DNA of 64,000 nucleotides from Caprella mutica (lineage: Eukaryota; Arthropoda; Malacostraca; Amphipoda; Caprellidae), in the NCBI GenBank assembly GCA_947561585.1, contig CANNZV010002609.1, positions 27,013 to 91,012 on the forward strand, read 5' to 3'. The position numbers and the translations under genes were made by a program. The notes under the pieces were generated by a model, which searched no databases, was not told the origin of the DNA, and saw nothing but the letters and a program-made list of their open reading frames with translations. This document shows, piece by piece, positions 12,830-26,301 of this stretch. Position 1 is the stretch's first letter. Each line of letters begins with the position of its first letter.

Positions 12830-15700
12830 GCTATATCTCCTAGAGAAAGTTATGGTGGGGCCATAGAAGATCAAGTTGGGTTCTTTCTCTGAGTTTTCTC
12901 TCATAAGTTCATTGAGTTTATAACCATAGGGAGTTTTAGGAATGCATAGGGACTACCTAATAGAGCAGTAACTCTACCGTGGCTACTGATTCGAACATTG
13001 GATTTCGATATCGGAGAGATATTTCGGTTGAGGAAATTCAAGCTGCGTGTTTTTACTGAGTAAATTATTGACATTTCGGCAAGCGCTGATGAACTGACGG
13101 TGAATTCAGCTACAGGAAAATACACTTTAATATACTTCAATAATTCAATACTAAAAAATATTAGTTATAAATATCGGTAAAATATGATATATCGATCAAC
13201 ATGACCATACTTTCAATAAATATTCAAACTTATTCGATTCTCGAAATTTAATGCTTTTACATTAATACAATCGAAGATATTATTATTGAAAATCCTATTT
13301 ATTATCAATAATATGATTTCAAAAGTAAGTCATTTAACTTATAAGTAGTTTTAAGTCAGTAAATATGTTTCATCAGAGGTGAACTAATTCATTTTGCTAG
13401 CAATTCCTACTTTTTATCACTTTGGTAATGTTTTTTTATCACTAATGTAACGTCAGGTGAAATCCCTTTAATCGTTGCCCGAAAATTCTGACGAACTTCG
13501 TATGGGCTTCAATAATAAAAAAAGTATTTTCTTTTATATTCGTTACGTTCTTTCTGTAGATTTTCCAGTTGAATAAAGTAAGATTATCACAACTAAGTAC
13601 AGCATGACACTTCCATTCTATCTGTACCATAGAATAGAGACCAGGGAAGTATGTAAAGCATGTGAGCGCTTTCAAAGCAACTCCATTGGCCTCTATCTAC
13701 TAGGCCTATAAGATCGTAAAAAAGCAGTAAAGAGGCAGTAGATAGGCAGTGATCTACTGCAAAGTAGAAAAGTCACACTCCTCTACCTTCTTACGAACTA
13801 TTAGGACTACAGTCACTACAATCTATTATACAGATAAGAACTTATTCTAGACCTTATTTGAGAATTTATTTGATAACTTATATAACTTGCTTTATAGCAA
13901 ACTAGAGTCAACATTTTATGATAAATGTTAAAGTAATTAGAAATAGAGTCTCGGTAATAGGACAATCACAATACTCGAAAAATGAGCGTTAACATAAGTC
14001 ATGAAAAAGTTGTCCTTCAGAAATTACTGATTGGCCTTCATGACCTGTGTTAGCACCCACTTTCTAACACTCACAGCCCGAGTACGGTGAGTGTCTCCCA
14101 TGTGGTTTGAATTCAGACTCAATCTTTTCTTCAAGCAGCCCCAATCTTTTCGACGAAAAGTTTTTCTTCTTTTCTACCATTTGTAAGAGGAGGCAGGACT
14201 ATTTTTCTTAGCAATCTGAGGCAAGGCGTCAAAACTTATAATGAGGACAGCTAAGGCATCACAGCTGAAAAAGGGAGACTAACCCCCTCCTCTGTCCTCC
14301 CCCCCCCCCCCTCATTATGCTAATGGTGAGGCGCAATTTCATGGGTGACTGGAAAAAAATATTCTAATTTAGGTTTCGCTAATTTACCTACAGTCAACAA
14401 AAACTAACTTTACTGATATTTTCACAGTTTACTAATTTCACTTCTCGAAAAAGAAACTTTACTAAAAATTAAATTATTAGATATTATAACATTAGTCTGA
14501 GTAAACGACGGAAAATTTGAAAGAAAAGGAAGTAGTGAGAAAAATTCCTTAGAAAAAAGATGTGAATATTTTTTTTCATAGCAAAATAGATATTCTTTAT
14601 CTTATAATTACATAAAATGTGTTTTTGTAAATAGAAAAATATTTTACTTCACGGCTTCTTTTTCCTTCAGTATTTCTCTTAGTACCTACTTAATTAATGG
14701 AATACAAAATGTATGGACTGCTCAGTTGCACCGAGCCGAAAGAAGTGAATCTGTAAACATATTTCCCAGTTTACTAATTCCACTTTTGCAACAAGAAATT
14801 TTACTAATTAGCTAATTATTTTATTACATAATTTGAAATTGGTCAGAATACACGATTTTTGTAAGAATAAATCAATAAAAATGATGATTCTACCGTAACA
14901 GTTAGTGATAAATCAGACTCGAAAAACTTATACACAAATTTAATGAAATACGTTTTCATATTCGTTAATTAACTCTGATAAAACAACATATTTGCACTGG
15001 ATAATTTGATTAGATAATCCGGAAGATATTTTATAGTTAAATGTATCGATGTCATTCTGATTAACATGCTATAACTATGACAGAAATTACTACATATAAA
15101 GCACTGTAGTTATAAGGTAGATGTTACACCTTTTAGCCTCATAACGTGAAAATGAAGGCAACAACCAAACTGAAGGAATTCATATGACTATAATAACACT
15201 GAAATAAAAATGATGTTATTTATATGTAGACACAAGAAAGAAACTTTTAAAATGAGAGCGAGATAGTTTCCAGACATCTAAGAAATTACACCAAACTTTA
15301 GAATTGTTTTTATTTTCTTCAGTAACTTCTGCAGTCACAAAAATAGCAATGGTTTACGGGACCTTTTCTCTCTCTGAAGTAATGTTTCATGGACCAGAAC
15401 ACAGAAATAGAAATGTTTTCAATCTCTCTGCCAACTGATAAAGATAGTATTAATAGAATATATAATATTACTAATTCAATATATTACATTAGAATAATGC
15501 TGCAATAAGTGCCTTTTCCTTTAATTTGCAACTCAACTGAAGAACAAATAAAACAAACACTCACCAACTGAAGATTTAATTAACGTAATAACAACTGTAG
15601 GTACATGATTAAAAAACGCAATGTTATCTAATTGACACCACGAGTCATTAATGAATGCATTGTAGTTGGGGCGAACTGTGTATATTAATTAATTTTTATG
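12830..15700. other. No recognised gene; one unidentified minus-strand frame
   Basis: A 79-codon minus-strand frame at 12901-13140 has a balanced composition, but I recognise no family and no splice context, so it is not called. A C tract lies near 14300. The rest is AT-rich and featureless. Confidence 0.45.
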
Positions 15701-15704
15701 TTAA

Positions 15705-15835
15705 TTCAATTGGTATCCATGGTACTTTCATATATCGTGGATACCAATTAAAATAAAAAAATTATTATTACATACCTAGATATATCGTTGTTTCTTATAT
15801 GACCGAAGATGTGAAACCGACCGATGATTCATAAC
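15705..15835. mobile_element. Relative of the 12687 hairpin MITE
   Basis: A palindrome (aattggtatccat at 708-720 of this kilobase, complement at 15738-15749) is followed by an AT-rich stretch and an end gtgaaaccgaccgatgattc that matches the 12799-12825 arm with few differences. A similar layout recurs at 25081-25190. Confidence 0.5.
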
Positions 15836-15839
15836 TTAC

Positions 15840-17850
15840 CCAACATCAGGTATTTATCGTCACAATATAATATTACGTTCATACAAAGGAAAACACTAAC
15901 AATAAATGGTCTAGGTATTTTTTGCAAGCACTGTAAGTTTGTAACTCACCTTTAACCCCACGTGACGTAAGTTGCATATTTGCTTTGCTCATCATTTTAT
16001 TATTATAAACAAATCACAAGACAAGTAGTTAGGTAATTTCTATTGCACCACTAGCTAGGTACCGTTTGAAAGCAATGCTATTATTGCCTATAGCGAGTAG
16101 AGTCAGAGGTATTTCCAGACAGCCCTAGTCACTTCAAATAATTAAAGAAAGAGGATATGTGAAGCTAGTCACACTCCAGGCAGGATGTTACTTATACGAT
16201 TCACACACTGGAAAGAAAGACACTGGAAATTATTGCTACCTACATGTAGGTACTTGGTGGCAGTTAAAAATAGATAATTAGACGTGCATTTCAAAATTTT
16301 GGCTACCTTCCATTTAAATAGAGAAAATGTTTATTACATTACATGTTAATGAACTTTACTAGGTGCCTAGCTAGAGAGAAAAAAAGTCAAATAGGCTAAG
16401 AAACTGGTTGCACTTTGTAAAGCTGGAAAATAAAAAATCAAAGATAAATATGAACTCATCAAATAAATACGAACAAGCTTTATTATCAGACATATATGTG
16501 TGTTAGTCCTAGCTAAACATAGAAAAGAACATGGAAAGACTTCACCACGCCAAAGAACACTATTAGATTATATTAGACAGAATAGGGTGGATCACACAGA
16601 GGAACACTGACACCGCAACCTCACTCAGTCGCTTCGAGTTGTAAACTGGCGCCAAAGAGAAAATTTGATCGTGTAACGAAGTTGAAAATGATAACCAGTG
16701 AAATAATATTATTCATTGAATAACATCTTTACTTGCATACTTAACACTTATATGAAATCGAACACTAAGTAATCATTGATATCCGATGGTTTCAAATTAT
16801 AATATTGATGAATTAATAAATCAATGAATGCGAAACGATGATGAATTTAAGCATCATTGGAAAAAATGCCGGTCGGTGTAATCCAGGTAATTAGAGTCCA
16901 CCGCAGATGATAATACACATGTAGACTGCTGCACGTGTTTTATACCTATACGTAAGTATAGATTATTTCTTTGCAATGGAATGAATCAATAGAAGTAGAT
17001 AAGCCAAATTATAGGTTTGATGAATTCTTTTCATTGATATATCATGTATGTGACATTGTGAAGGTAATGGAATAAATGTATATAAAGCTTAATAAATTGA
17101 ACAATTTCACGCATGAGTTCGTTATATTAGTACTGAATTGATTTACTATATTGTGTCATGAGTATAAATTATACATATTCAATAGAAACAATATATCGAT
17201 TGTCATCTTATGAGGAACTATATCATATGTACAGAATGTGAGAGGAAATGCATGAAAAGATTATAGCTACTTTTCTATAGGTACATAATTATATTAATAT
17301 AATAATATTGTTAGATTAATATTATTAAGAGTTAAATTACTCATCTATAATGTTAATATTCTTCTGAGTTCTACATCAATAATTATCAGTATTGTCATTT
17401 ATTTTTAAATAAACACTATAGATTTAGAAAGAAAACAGTATAAATTATAATAAAACAATGTAAATATAAAACAATATCATATAACTATTTATAAAATAGG
17501 TTAATTTCGAGTTATTGAAGGGTTTTACATTATCGATAACTAGGAACTTCCTAAATATATGTAATTTATGTATGCTATGATACACATCACACACTAAAGT
17601 TATATAATTAATTTCATTTAAATTTCTTCTCATAAGGTAAAGATGATTCGAATAAATTATGGTATTCGATTCGACCCTATTATTATTCTGAGTGTGCAAA
17701 ATCACATTTTAAGTGAATCACAGGAGTGAGTTACGAATAACAATAACATGGTAGTTAGTTAATTTAACAATTGCCTGCAGATTACGTAGGCGTGTATATC
17801 TTTATGATATCAGCTGACGGAACTGAGTCTAACTCAATATAATTACAAGG
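15840..17850. other. AT-rich stretch, no gene seen
   Basis: No exon, RNA gene or repeat was recognised. An 86-codon minus-strand frame at 17445-17705 is AT-driven and has no family resemblance. Confidence 0.5.
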
Positions 17851-17852
17851 TA

Positions 17853-18341
17853 TGTTTTTAGTTGTTTCTTCTGTTCTAGGGGGTAACGTTACCTATTACT
17901 TTACCTATTTACTTGTTTTTAGTTGTTTCTTCTGTTCTAGGGGGTAACGTTACCTATTACTTTACCTATTTACTTGTTTTTAGTTGTTTCTTCTGTTCTA
18001 GGGGGTAACGTTACCTATTACTTTACCTATTTACTTGTTTTTAGTTGTTTCTTCTGTTCTAGGGGGTAACGTTACCTATTACTTTACCTATTTACTTGTT
18101 TTTAGTTGTTTCTTCTGTTCTAGGGGGTAACGTTACCTATTACTTTATCTATTTACTTGTTTTTAGTTGTTTCGTCTGTTCTAGGGGGTAACGTTACCTA
18201 TTACTTTACCTATTTACTTCTTTTTAGTTGTTTCTTCTGTTCTAGGGGGTAACGTTACCTATTACTTTACCTATTTACTTGTTTTTAGTTGTTTCTTCTG
18301 TTCTAGGGGGTAACGTTAGCAATTACTTCACCTATTTATTT
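17853..18341. repeat. 61-bp minisatellite, 8 copies
   Basis: Eight near-identical units of 61 bp contain gtttcttctgttctaggggg followed by ggtaacgttacc, a perfect 12-bp palindrome, and then ttactttacctatttact. Substitutions are very few except in the last unit, which suggests recent amplification. Confidence 0.95.
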
Positions 18342-18344
18342 GAT

Positions 18345-18835
18345 TTTTGTTTCAAATGAAAAAACTTAACTATGACTTTATATTGTGTATATTATTTATT
18401 CAATTTGAATTACTTTCTTCAAATAATGAATTTATTACTTAAATATTGATAACATGTAATTATTCCAAGTATAATATATATAATATGCTAGCTTTCCCTA
18501 GATGGGAAATATACCGTACACACTATATCGCAATCGATTCAATATACTATACCTATGCTATGTTTAATATTTTCTTTCAACCACAATCTATAGCAAGAAA
18601 CATAGTTTGTACAATGAGTACCTATTTGTCCCAATAACCCTTGGCAAAGATGTTTAGCTCTATGTATCTACCTATATTGTGAAAATTAGTCTGCTTGCAT
18701 TTCATAAAGAATATTCTCAGCAAAAGAGGACAATTTATAAATGGTTATTTAATAGATAGATTAAGTATAATGAAAAATCACATATTTCTTTTTAATTTAA
18801 AATATTTAAATAACCAATTATACACTATGATATCC
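18345..18835. other. AT-rich stretch, no gene seen
   Basis: Short reading frames are present but nothing recognisable. Confidence 0.5.
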
Positions 18836-18838
18836 AAT

Positions 18839-20007
18839 CCGGTTCTTGGTAAATTCCCCCGCGGAAAGTTCTACCAGGTAAGTTCCACCGCTGGTAAGTT
18901 CCACCACGGAATATTCCACCGCCGGAAAATTTCACCACGGAAGATTCCACCGCATAATAACGGAAAAATTAGTCTTTTTTTGTGGTAACCGAACAACATT
19001 TCTTTACTTAAAAAGTTAAGAAATTATAAAAATATGTTATTTTAAGTCAAGGCCTAAAAGATAAGCTAAGGCGAACATACGAAATAATAGACAGATCAGA
19101 GAATCTTTTACATATGAATCAATAAAATATATGATAAAAATTTAAATCGTGTAAATTCAACAATAAAGTTTCGCTGCCCCATGTTCCCCAGTTAGATTCC
19201 GTTTGATTCTCCTTTAAACATATATATGTTGAAACTGAAATTAAGGATAATATTTTGTGTGTAACATAAATTTTATTTTATATAATATATTATCTATCAA
19301 CCAAGTGTTTTAATTTAAATTAGCGACGATAAAAAGTGGAATTAAAAGATAAATTTGACACGTACCGAAATAAAATGTTTAATTATTATCGATATATTTT
19401 AATAAAAAAAACACAGAAAATTTTCAAAGCGGAAACTTTCTGAAACTGTTTAATAATCTCTATTGAAAGAATTACAAAATAAAGTTTAAATATAATGCGT
19501 TTCAACTAAATTTTGAAAATAGAGATAAGCAGGTAAATTTCGGTACATAAACTAGCTTCAATCTGAAACCACAGACATACACACAAATAAAAATTATAAC
19601 TTCAAAACTCACAAAGATATATAAATCATAACACGTACATAGTTTCTTTAGCTATGAAAAATCTTAATACAAATTCGGTTTAGCGGGTCGCTGATTTAAA
19701 TTGACTCTAACGAAATAACACTAACAACTTGCTTATCATATTGCTGCTTAATATTAACTTTTTCAGTGATGAATATAATCCTAACAACATTTTATTTTAG
19801 TGTCAAATATTAAATCGAGTGTTTCTGTTGATAGATTCAAGAAGTTAAATTTAGCAGTGTTATACACTGTTTATTTGTATTTTTTATTTTCAAAATGGTG
19901 GAATCTTCCGCGGTGGAATTTTTCACATCTGGCATTTAACATCGGTGGAATATTCCTGGTGGAACTATCCGCGGGAGAACTTTCCGCGGTGGAATTTACC
20001 GGCCACG
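18839..20007. mobile_element. Non-autonomous element with TIRs of tandem ttccaccgcgg motifs
   Basis: The left ~115 bp hold six spaced copies of motifs like ggtaagttccaccgc. The right ~100 bp (19905-20007) hold several in inverse orientation, such as ccgcggtggaat. The outer ends (left ggtaaattcccccgcgg, right complement ggtaaattccaccgcgg) pair. A direct repeat atccaat sits just outside both ends (18832-18838 and 20008-20014), a likely 7-bp target duplication. The interior is AT-rich without a coding signal. It shares its architecture with 10909-11855; superfamily not known. Confidence 0.65.
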
Positions 20008-20057
20008 ATCCAATTCATACTATATGCAGATACGAATATTTATACTGCAATCATATC

Positions 20058-20567
20058 TCCCTATAGTTTCTTCACAAATCACACTATAGCTCTATATTTT
20101 CCCCTATAGTTTCTTCACAAGTCACACTATAGATCTATATTTTCCCCTATAGTTTCTTCACAAGTCACACTATAGATCTATATTTTCCCCTATAGTTTCT
20201 TCACAAGTCACACTATAGATCTATATTTTCCCCTATAGTTTCTTCACAAGTCACATATAACTCTATATTTTCCCCTATAGTTTCTTCACAAGTCACACTA
20301 TAGCTCTATATTTTCTTCACAAGTCACACTATAGCTCTATATTTTCTTCACAAGTCACACTATAGCTCTATATTTTCTTCACAAGTCACACTATAGCTCT
20401 ATATTTTCTTAACAAGTCACACTATAGCTCTATATTTTCTTCACAAGTCACACTATAGCTCTATATTTTCTTAACAAGTCACACTATAGCTCTATATTTT
20501 CTTAACAAGTCACACTATAGCTCTATATTTTCTTCACAAGTCACACTATAGTTCTATATATTCCCAC
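20058..20567. repeat. Compound minisatellite, 43-bp then 31-bp units
   Basis: The first six or so units are 43 bp and include cccctatagt. From about 20290 the units shorten to 31 bp by loss of that 12-bp segment and continue for about nine copies (core cacaagtcacactatag). Both halves share ttcttcacaagtcacactat. Confidence 0.93.
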
Positions 20568-20574
20568 TATTATT

Positions 20575-23500
20575 CAATCAAAAGATCATAAAGTTAGCAG
20601 AACCTATAAAGTCTTATTGTAGCAAACACACGAAGTAGCAGTTCTCTCATAGCGGTAAAGTGGTTCAATTGAAGGCTGTTATTAATGCAGTGTATATTAG
20701 AGCAAATCAAGGAGATTGAAATATAAGGTGAGGAATGTTAAGATATTGAATAATACACAGATGAGTTAGATAATGAGATAACTGTCTTCTTTTCATGAAT
20801 GTGTACAAAATATACATACATAGATTATCACTATTAGCAATCGGGGTAAGGGGTTGGGGGATTTGAAAAAATGTATATGTAATAATGTAAGTCTTCCGGA
20901 TATTATTTGTCTTTTAAAGTTTGAATTTCGCGCCTCGCAAGATTAATTTTGTTCAATAATTTATTTTTGTTAATGACTATTTAAAGATCTTAGGTGAAGA
21001 ATTTTTTCCATGTTAAATTAAATTGTGCATGTACATGTTTATAACTATTAACAACCACCATTTAATATACTAATATAGACCCCTCCCTCACCCCCATATA
21101 GAGGAATTAAGGAGAGCTGTCTGATTTATTATTGCTATGATATTAATTGAATGCATTTTAACTTGATATCACCATACAAGCATGATGTGATAGCTATTTG
21201 AAAGCCATACAGAATGATATATGGATGTACCTCCAAATTGACTTAAATTAAAGAGAGCATACACCCCAACAATATCCAATAGAATTACATAACAATTTCA
21301 TCACAGTATAATAATAAAGAATGGGGTCAATACCCATCACACCTCAAACGGCACGGAGGGAAATAACCAGACGCTATATGACTATGGCAGCTCTGTTATG
21401 ATAATTATAATAGGTGTTATTTATTCAAAACCGTAAACGATTAAAAAGCAAATACCAATGGAGTTAATTAGGTTGATTGAGTTATTATACTTTTGTAAGA
21501 GTATCATGCATAACTTTTTATAATATTTATAAGCGACTCCTGTTTGGATTACCATGCACTTATCAGGCCTTATAATCTAAATCATTAATGACATGCGCAA
21601 AATTATTCATGTTATAAAACTCTGTCTTTTTTAATTGAGCAATATTTCTGCAGCAAACTTGTCATGGACATGTTAGGTATAACCCCCACTGTATGTTTAT
21701 GCAATCATTCAGTATTTTTCTTTAGGCTATAAGATTTGGTAGCATTAATTTGATGACCTAAAATTTTGGCATCCTTGCAAAACTTTTCCGGTAAGAAGGT
21801 GAGACTATTTAAACAGGAGGTAGTTATGAATTCATCGACTAGAAATTTAGGTGCATTATTCAATACGAATTAAAGACAGTAGGAAATGAAGGATTAGTCT
21901 TTACTATTACAAATATATATTATTGCAATTTGAAATTTGCGAGACCATATCATATGAATCACAACCGTTTATTCAGCAACTAAGCTGTGAATGAACATAG
22001 CTACTACGAACTATTTTTTCATGCTTTTAACCTCTTAAAGTTAACTCATAAGAGGTTTTGTTAAAATCAGAGACCTAAAGTTCTATCTCGCCATTAAAGT
22101 GAGAAAGGCATCTTCATCATCAGTAGAGAGTATGGAATAATGTGAACCAAGATTGTTCGGTAAAAAATACATGTGTAAGTAAATATATTCTTGAGCTGCC
22201 TCTATTTTACTTGTTAGAAGGTTTTTTATGGTTAAAAATACCACAGTCAGCAGGATATAACCGCACTTGAAATAGCTTTTGGTTTAATGTTTCTGAACTA
22301 CGAAATAGCTATGGTTTATGGTTCCACGAACAGTCAAAGGTAAAAAGGTTTAGTTTAAATATGAAAATACTTTATTACAAGAATTCAAAGATATATTACG
22401 AGTTAGTTAGGAGTTATTGAACAAGTGTTAAATAGTTTCTGGTTTTGAGATGGAAATCTCAGACGCTGGAGTTCAATGCAGCACGATACCCCCTCCTTCC
22501 CCCCCTCAAATATATCGTTTAATGTATACAGGTTTGAGTCTTTCTTTGTAACATTATTTAGGGTATTGATTATGATTGTAGAAATTCTTATTTAAGTACT
22601 TTAAGAAAGAAAGACTATCCTTTTGTGAACTCATGTGCGCATGCTTTAGTTCACTATAATAATAATAATTCATTATACGTTTCATTATCCATGCGTGTAT
22701 ACGTAAATTCAGAAAGTCTATTGCAACTTTTTATTTTATTTTAGATTTTATTTACGAATAATACGAACCTATGCATGTGACTAATGTGCTCGGCACAATG
22801 GTATCAGAAACCTTGTAGAATTTATCAAAATAACTTCAGAAAAACGTAATCACTCGAACCAATGTAAATCACCCCGATTATATACAAACTAATTTAAAAA
22901 TATATTTGCTGCAATAGTATGCTAAAAATTAAATAATTTACTTAAATTTAATTACTCTAATTTAGATTAATTTACAATAAATCACTTTAAAGTATAGATT
23001 AAATATCATTGTTATAGAAATTAACTCTATAGTTGATATTATTATATACTATATTTTAGTTTCTATTATATTATATTCTACTTTATACTATTCTATACTT
23101 TAGTTTATTATGTTATACTCTACTTTATATTCCTTTTCTCTAGTTTATAATACATTTAGCAATGATAAGCTATGAGCGATAACGATGTTATCTTCATTTA
23201 ACTCTGATATGTTGACGTTGTAGCTAATTAGATTTCAGTTGACGGAGTGTTCCACAATTCCCCAGCGTCTCTTCATATTATCATCTTTGCTTCCTAGACT
23301 CTTTGGGATTATCCTCTAAATTAACAGACAGAGTTTGTACCCATTGAGTGTGTTTGACAAAGCTATCCACTGACACTAGGGATAGAAAAGAGGGGAGATC
23401 TTGAGCTTTGAAATAATACGCTGGGGATTGGGATGGTTAAACTTAAATAAACTTCTCAATAATTCTCAGTACTTTCCTTACATTATCTTCATGGTTATTT

Positions 23501-25350
23501 TGTAGTGAGTTTAGTGTATATACTTTTTATCTCATATATAAATAGATTCGCTGGTAAGAAGCAGAGAGTGATGTTTTCATGCGAGTCACACTAAGCTCAC
23601 ATCAAAGCAGCTTCTTCATTACTAAATATAGTCCATGCTGTGATAGTGTGCATGCAATATGTTGGAGAGAAACAATTACAATGTATTTTGGTATACACTG
23701 TAACAATAATAACTCATTGTATCATTATAATTATCATGTTAATAGTAAGAACGTAACGAATAACAAGAGAAGACCTAAAACTGCTCTCATAAAAACAAAG
23801 TGTTTTCGTCATTATTCCGAAGAACAAAAGAAGGAGCAAACAGTGTGTCATTTACTCATCTTTATTTCATGTCTCAGGGACATATAAATACCCAGACTGT
23901 GTCAGTGTGTATACGCGTGCCGGCCTTGCAACCAGGTCAAATGTCTAGCACTTCAGACGCACATTTCGACCCACATCAAGCATTCTGATACGCTACATTA
24001 TGAATATCAGCATTGGTACTATATTTAGATCAGTGAATAAAAGAATATATGTAATTCTAGTAGAAAGTATAAATATATTTATGTTAAGGACATTACAATT
24101 GAAAATGATGACCCTATACCGTAACAAACAACTAAAGCGTATTTGGTCAAGATATTATATCATTAAGTTATTTATAGTAAATGTCATTATATAATTTAGT
24201 GGTAGTTAAGTTACCCACGAGGTGGCACGATAGGTCTCTCTGTTAGTGTTGTGAGTGTGTTGGCGCATCAGGTGGTTGAAGGGGCGTTAACCTGGCCCCT
24301 TTTCGCCGCTGGAGCCACGGCTTTTCAATCAATAGAGCGATGTCTGGACGACAAGATTATCGAGAAAACAAACGCTGGGAGGCCTGTGCTGTAGGCCTAA
24401 GCTAATCTGAAGGCTGCACTGTGCATCGACTTGCGCTAAGTACTATTGAGTGTGGAGCCATACAGTTACCATATTACCAAAGCCATTAATCGGGTAGAAG
24501 GAAATTGTTGCAAAATGGCAATTGTTACGAAAAAAGAAAAATCTGTAATTATAAAATGAAATTGGACTACAATTATTTAAAAATCGTTTCACACTTTGTA
24601 CTCAAGTTAATATTGTTCATAGTATAATGGTTTAGACAGTGTGCGGGTAAAAACAAACATATGATTTGTGTTCTACTTAAGGGGATCGTCCTCCAAGATT
24701 TATTTTATTTTTTATTATTTATCGTAATATTTTGAAATTTGATAAACACATAAAACATCGAATGACGAATATTCTTTGTTCCTGGTGTAAATCACATTCA
24801 TCGAAAACAAGATTTTAGGTTGGCGTATTGCAATAAAATTAGTATATCCTCAGTCGATTATTGACCTACAGTGATGATATGGGTATCATTGGATGCGGAA
24901 AGACTTAGGCAACAAAAATTAATAATGTACATTACTTTACCAAATACCTATCGAGGAGTTATTTTCTTTAAATTTATATTATGGAGTTAAAATATTAAGT
25001 ACAGGCAGGACCCGCTTTTATTAACAAAAATTGCCTTTGTAGGGGGTTTAAGAGTTTTACCATTATTTAACTTCTACTCTAATTGGTATCATGGATACCA
25101 ATGGAAATAAGTTGAATAATGATTATTATATAAAGATTTTACGTGTTCGAAAACATGAAACCGTGCGATAACACGGAACTAACCCTAAATGGGATATTTT
25201 GAGTTTCTGAACCAATTGCTTCTAATAACCTCAAGTGGATTGATTATACATGTCTGGAAATAATTAGCACTTTTATTAAAGTGGGGCCTGCCTTTATATC
25301 GAGTTTTTCAGAGTCTTGACGTTGTCTTACATTTCCAAAAATGTTCCACG
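20575..25350. other. No gene recognised; one GC-richer patch
   Basis: Mostly AT-rich. The patch at about 24210-24480 is clearly richer in G and C than its surroundings but shows no open frame or RNA gene I can identify. At 24677-24680 TTAA is followed by ggggatcgtcctc, which matches the left end of the TTAA element at 34630. Positions 25081-25190 resemble the hairpin MITE family. A 102-codon frame at 23579-23887 is unrecognised. Confidence 0.45.
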
Positions 25351-25358
25351 ATGATCAT

Positions 25359-26293
25359 TAGGGATGTGACATTGTGCATATATTTGAAGAGCATATAATA
25401 TGCACGTATGCATATGCTAACCGAGAAATATGCACTTCTTGGTCAATTTTTAACATGTAAATAAAAGTCTAGCCTATGCCGTTTTCTTCTGGACCCCTGC
25501 ATAGAAAATTACTTTAACTGTGGACCCAAGTATATTTTATCAAACTAATTACATATTCAAATTTAAAAAATTTGTAGGTGGAATATTGAAACTACAAATG
25601 TGTTACTAAATTCATATGCATCTTGGTATTTGGTAAATAATAATAGTAGCTAATAGATAAATAAATGAATGAAATTATTTTCGAGCGTTGTATAGTACTC
25701 GAAAAATATGAAATCTAATAGAACGAAGGTATGTCATTTATTTCAGTAATTAAACACAAAATGGTTTAGAATTCAGAACTAGAAAAATTTATATAAGTAA
25801 ACTTTCTCCATCGGTTTTATCTTGCAACACATTAGCTCCTCTTTTTTTTTGTGATGTAGAACAGGTGTTTTCCCAGTACAAAATTACATTAGCAGATAAT
25901 AGAAGGATCGCGAGATTCACTTTTGAAAACCTGAAATACCATTTAACAATAAAGTGCAATTCACTGTTTGAAATTGACTTTCTCTTAAAGAAGTCTAAAT
26001 TTAAAACAGCTTTATTTTGCAGTAAAAAAACTTAAAACCTTCATTTTGTAAGTTCCACTCAAACCTTCAAAGTACAATTACATTCAAAACATAACTATAC
26101 ACAGATAAACTTTATTTTAAATTCTGTAATTAACTTTGAGCATACAATATGCACACTATATTTTTTTGCATATTTCCAATATGCATTTTGGTTCAGCATA
26201 TATGCACATTGACTATTTGCATATTATATGCAGAAATAGGCATATAATATGCTGCATATCGCGTCAAAAATTATGCATATTGTCTCATCCCAA
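25359..26293 (+). mobile_element. hAT-superfamily relic with 8-bp target duplication
   Basis: The element is bounded by the direct repeat atgatcat (25351-25358 and 26294-26301), the 8-bp duplication typical of hAT. Its ends tagggatgtgaca and (complement) ttgggatgagaca form short imperfect terminal inverted repeats. Subterminal regions carry many gcatataatatgc-like motifs, as hAT elements often do. A C-terminal transposase fragment is still readable inside. At 935 bp it is heavily deleted. Confidence 0.8.
25853..25978 (+). pseudogene. hAT transposase C-terminal (dimerisation) fragment
   Basis: About 42 codons read DVEQVFSQYK, then LADNRR, FTFENLKYHL and CN. These match the conserved C-terminal dimerisation region of hAT transposases (pattern DVE-x-FS-x-YK, L-x-DNR, F-x-x-ENL). 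Upstream the frame is lost at a T run near 25841-25850. No DDE catalytic region remains, so it cannot make an active transposase. Confidence 0.8.
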
Positions 26294-26301
26294 ATGATCA
26301 T

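Noticed and set aside
12901..13140. 79-codon minus-strand frame with balanced composition.
   Set aside because: It might be an exon, but no family or flanking exon was recognised, so it is not called.
23579..23988. Two overlapping plus-strand frames of 102 and 62 codons.
   Set aside because: No recognisable motifs, splice context or coding-like composition.
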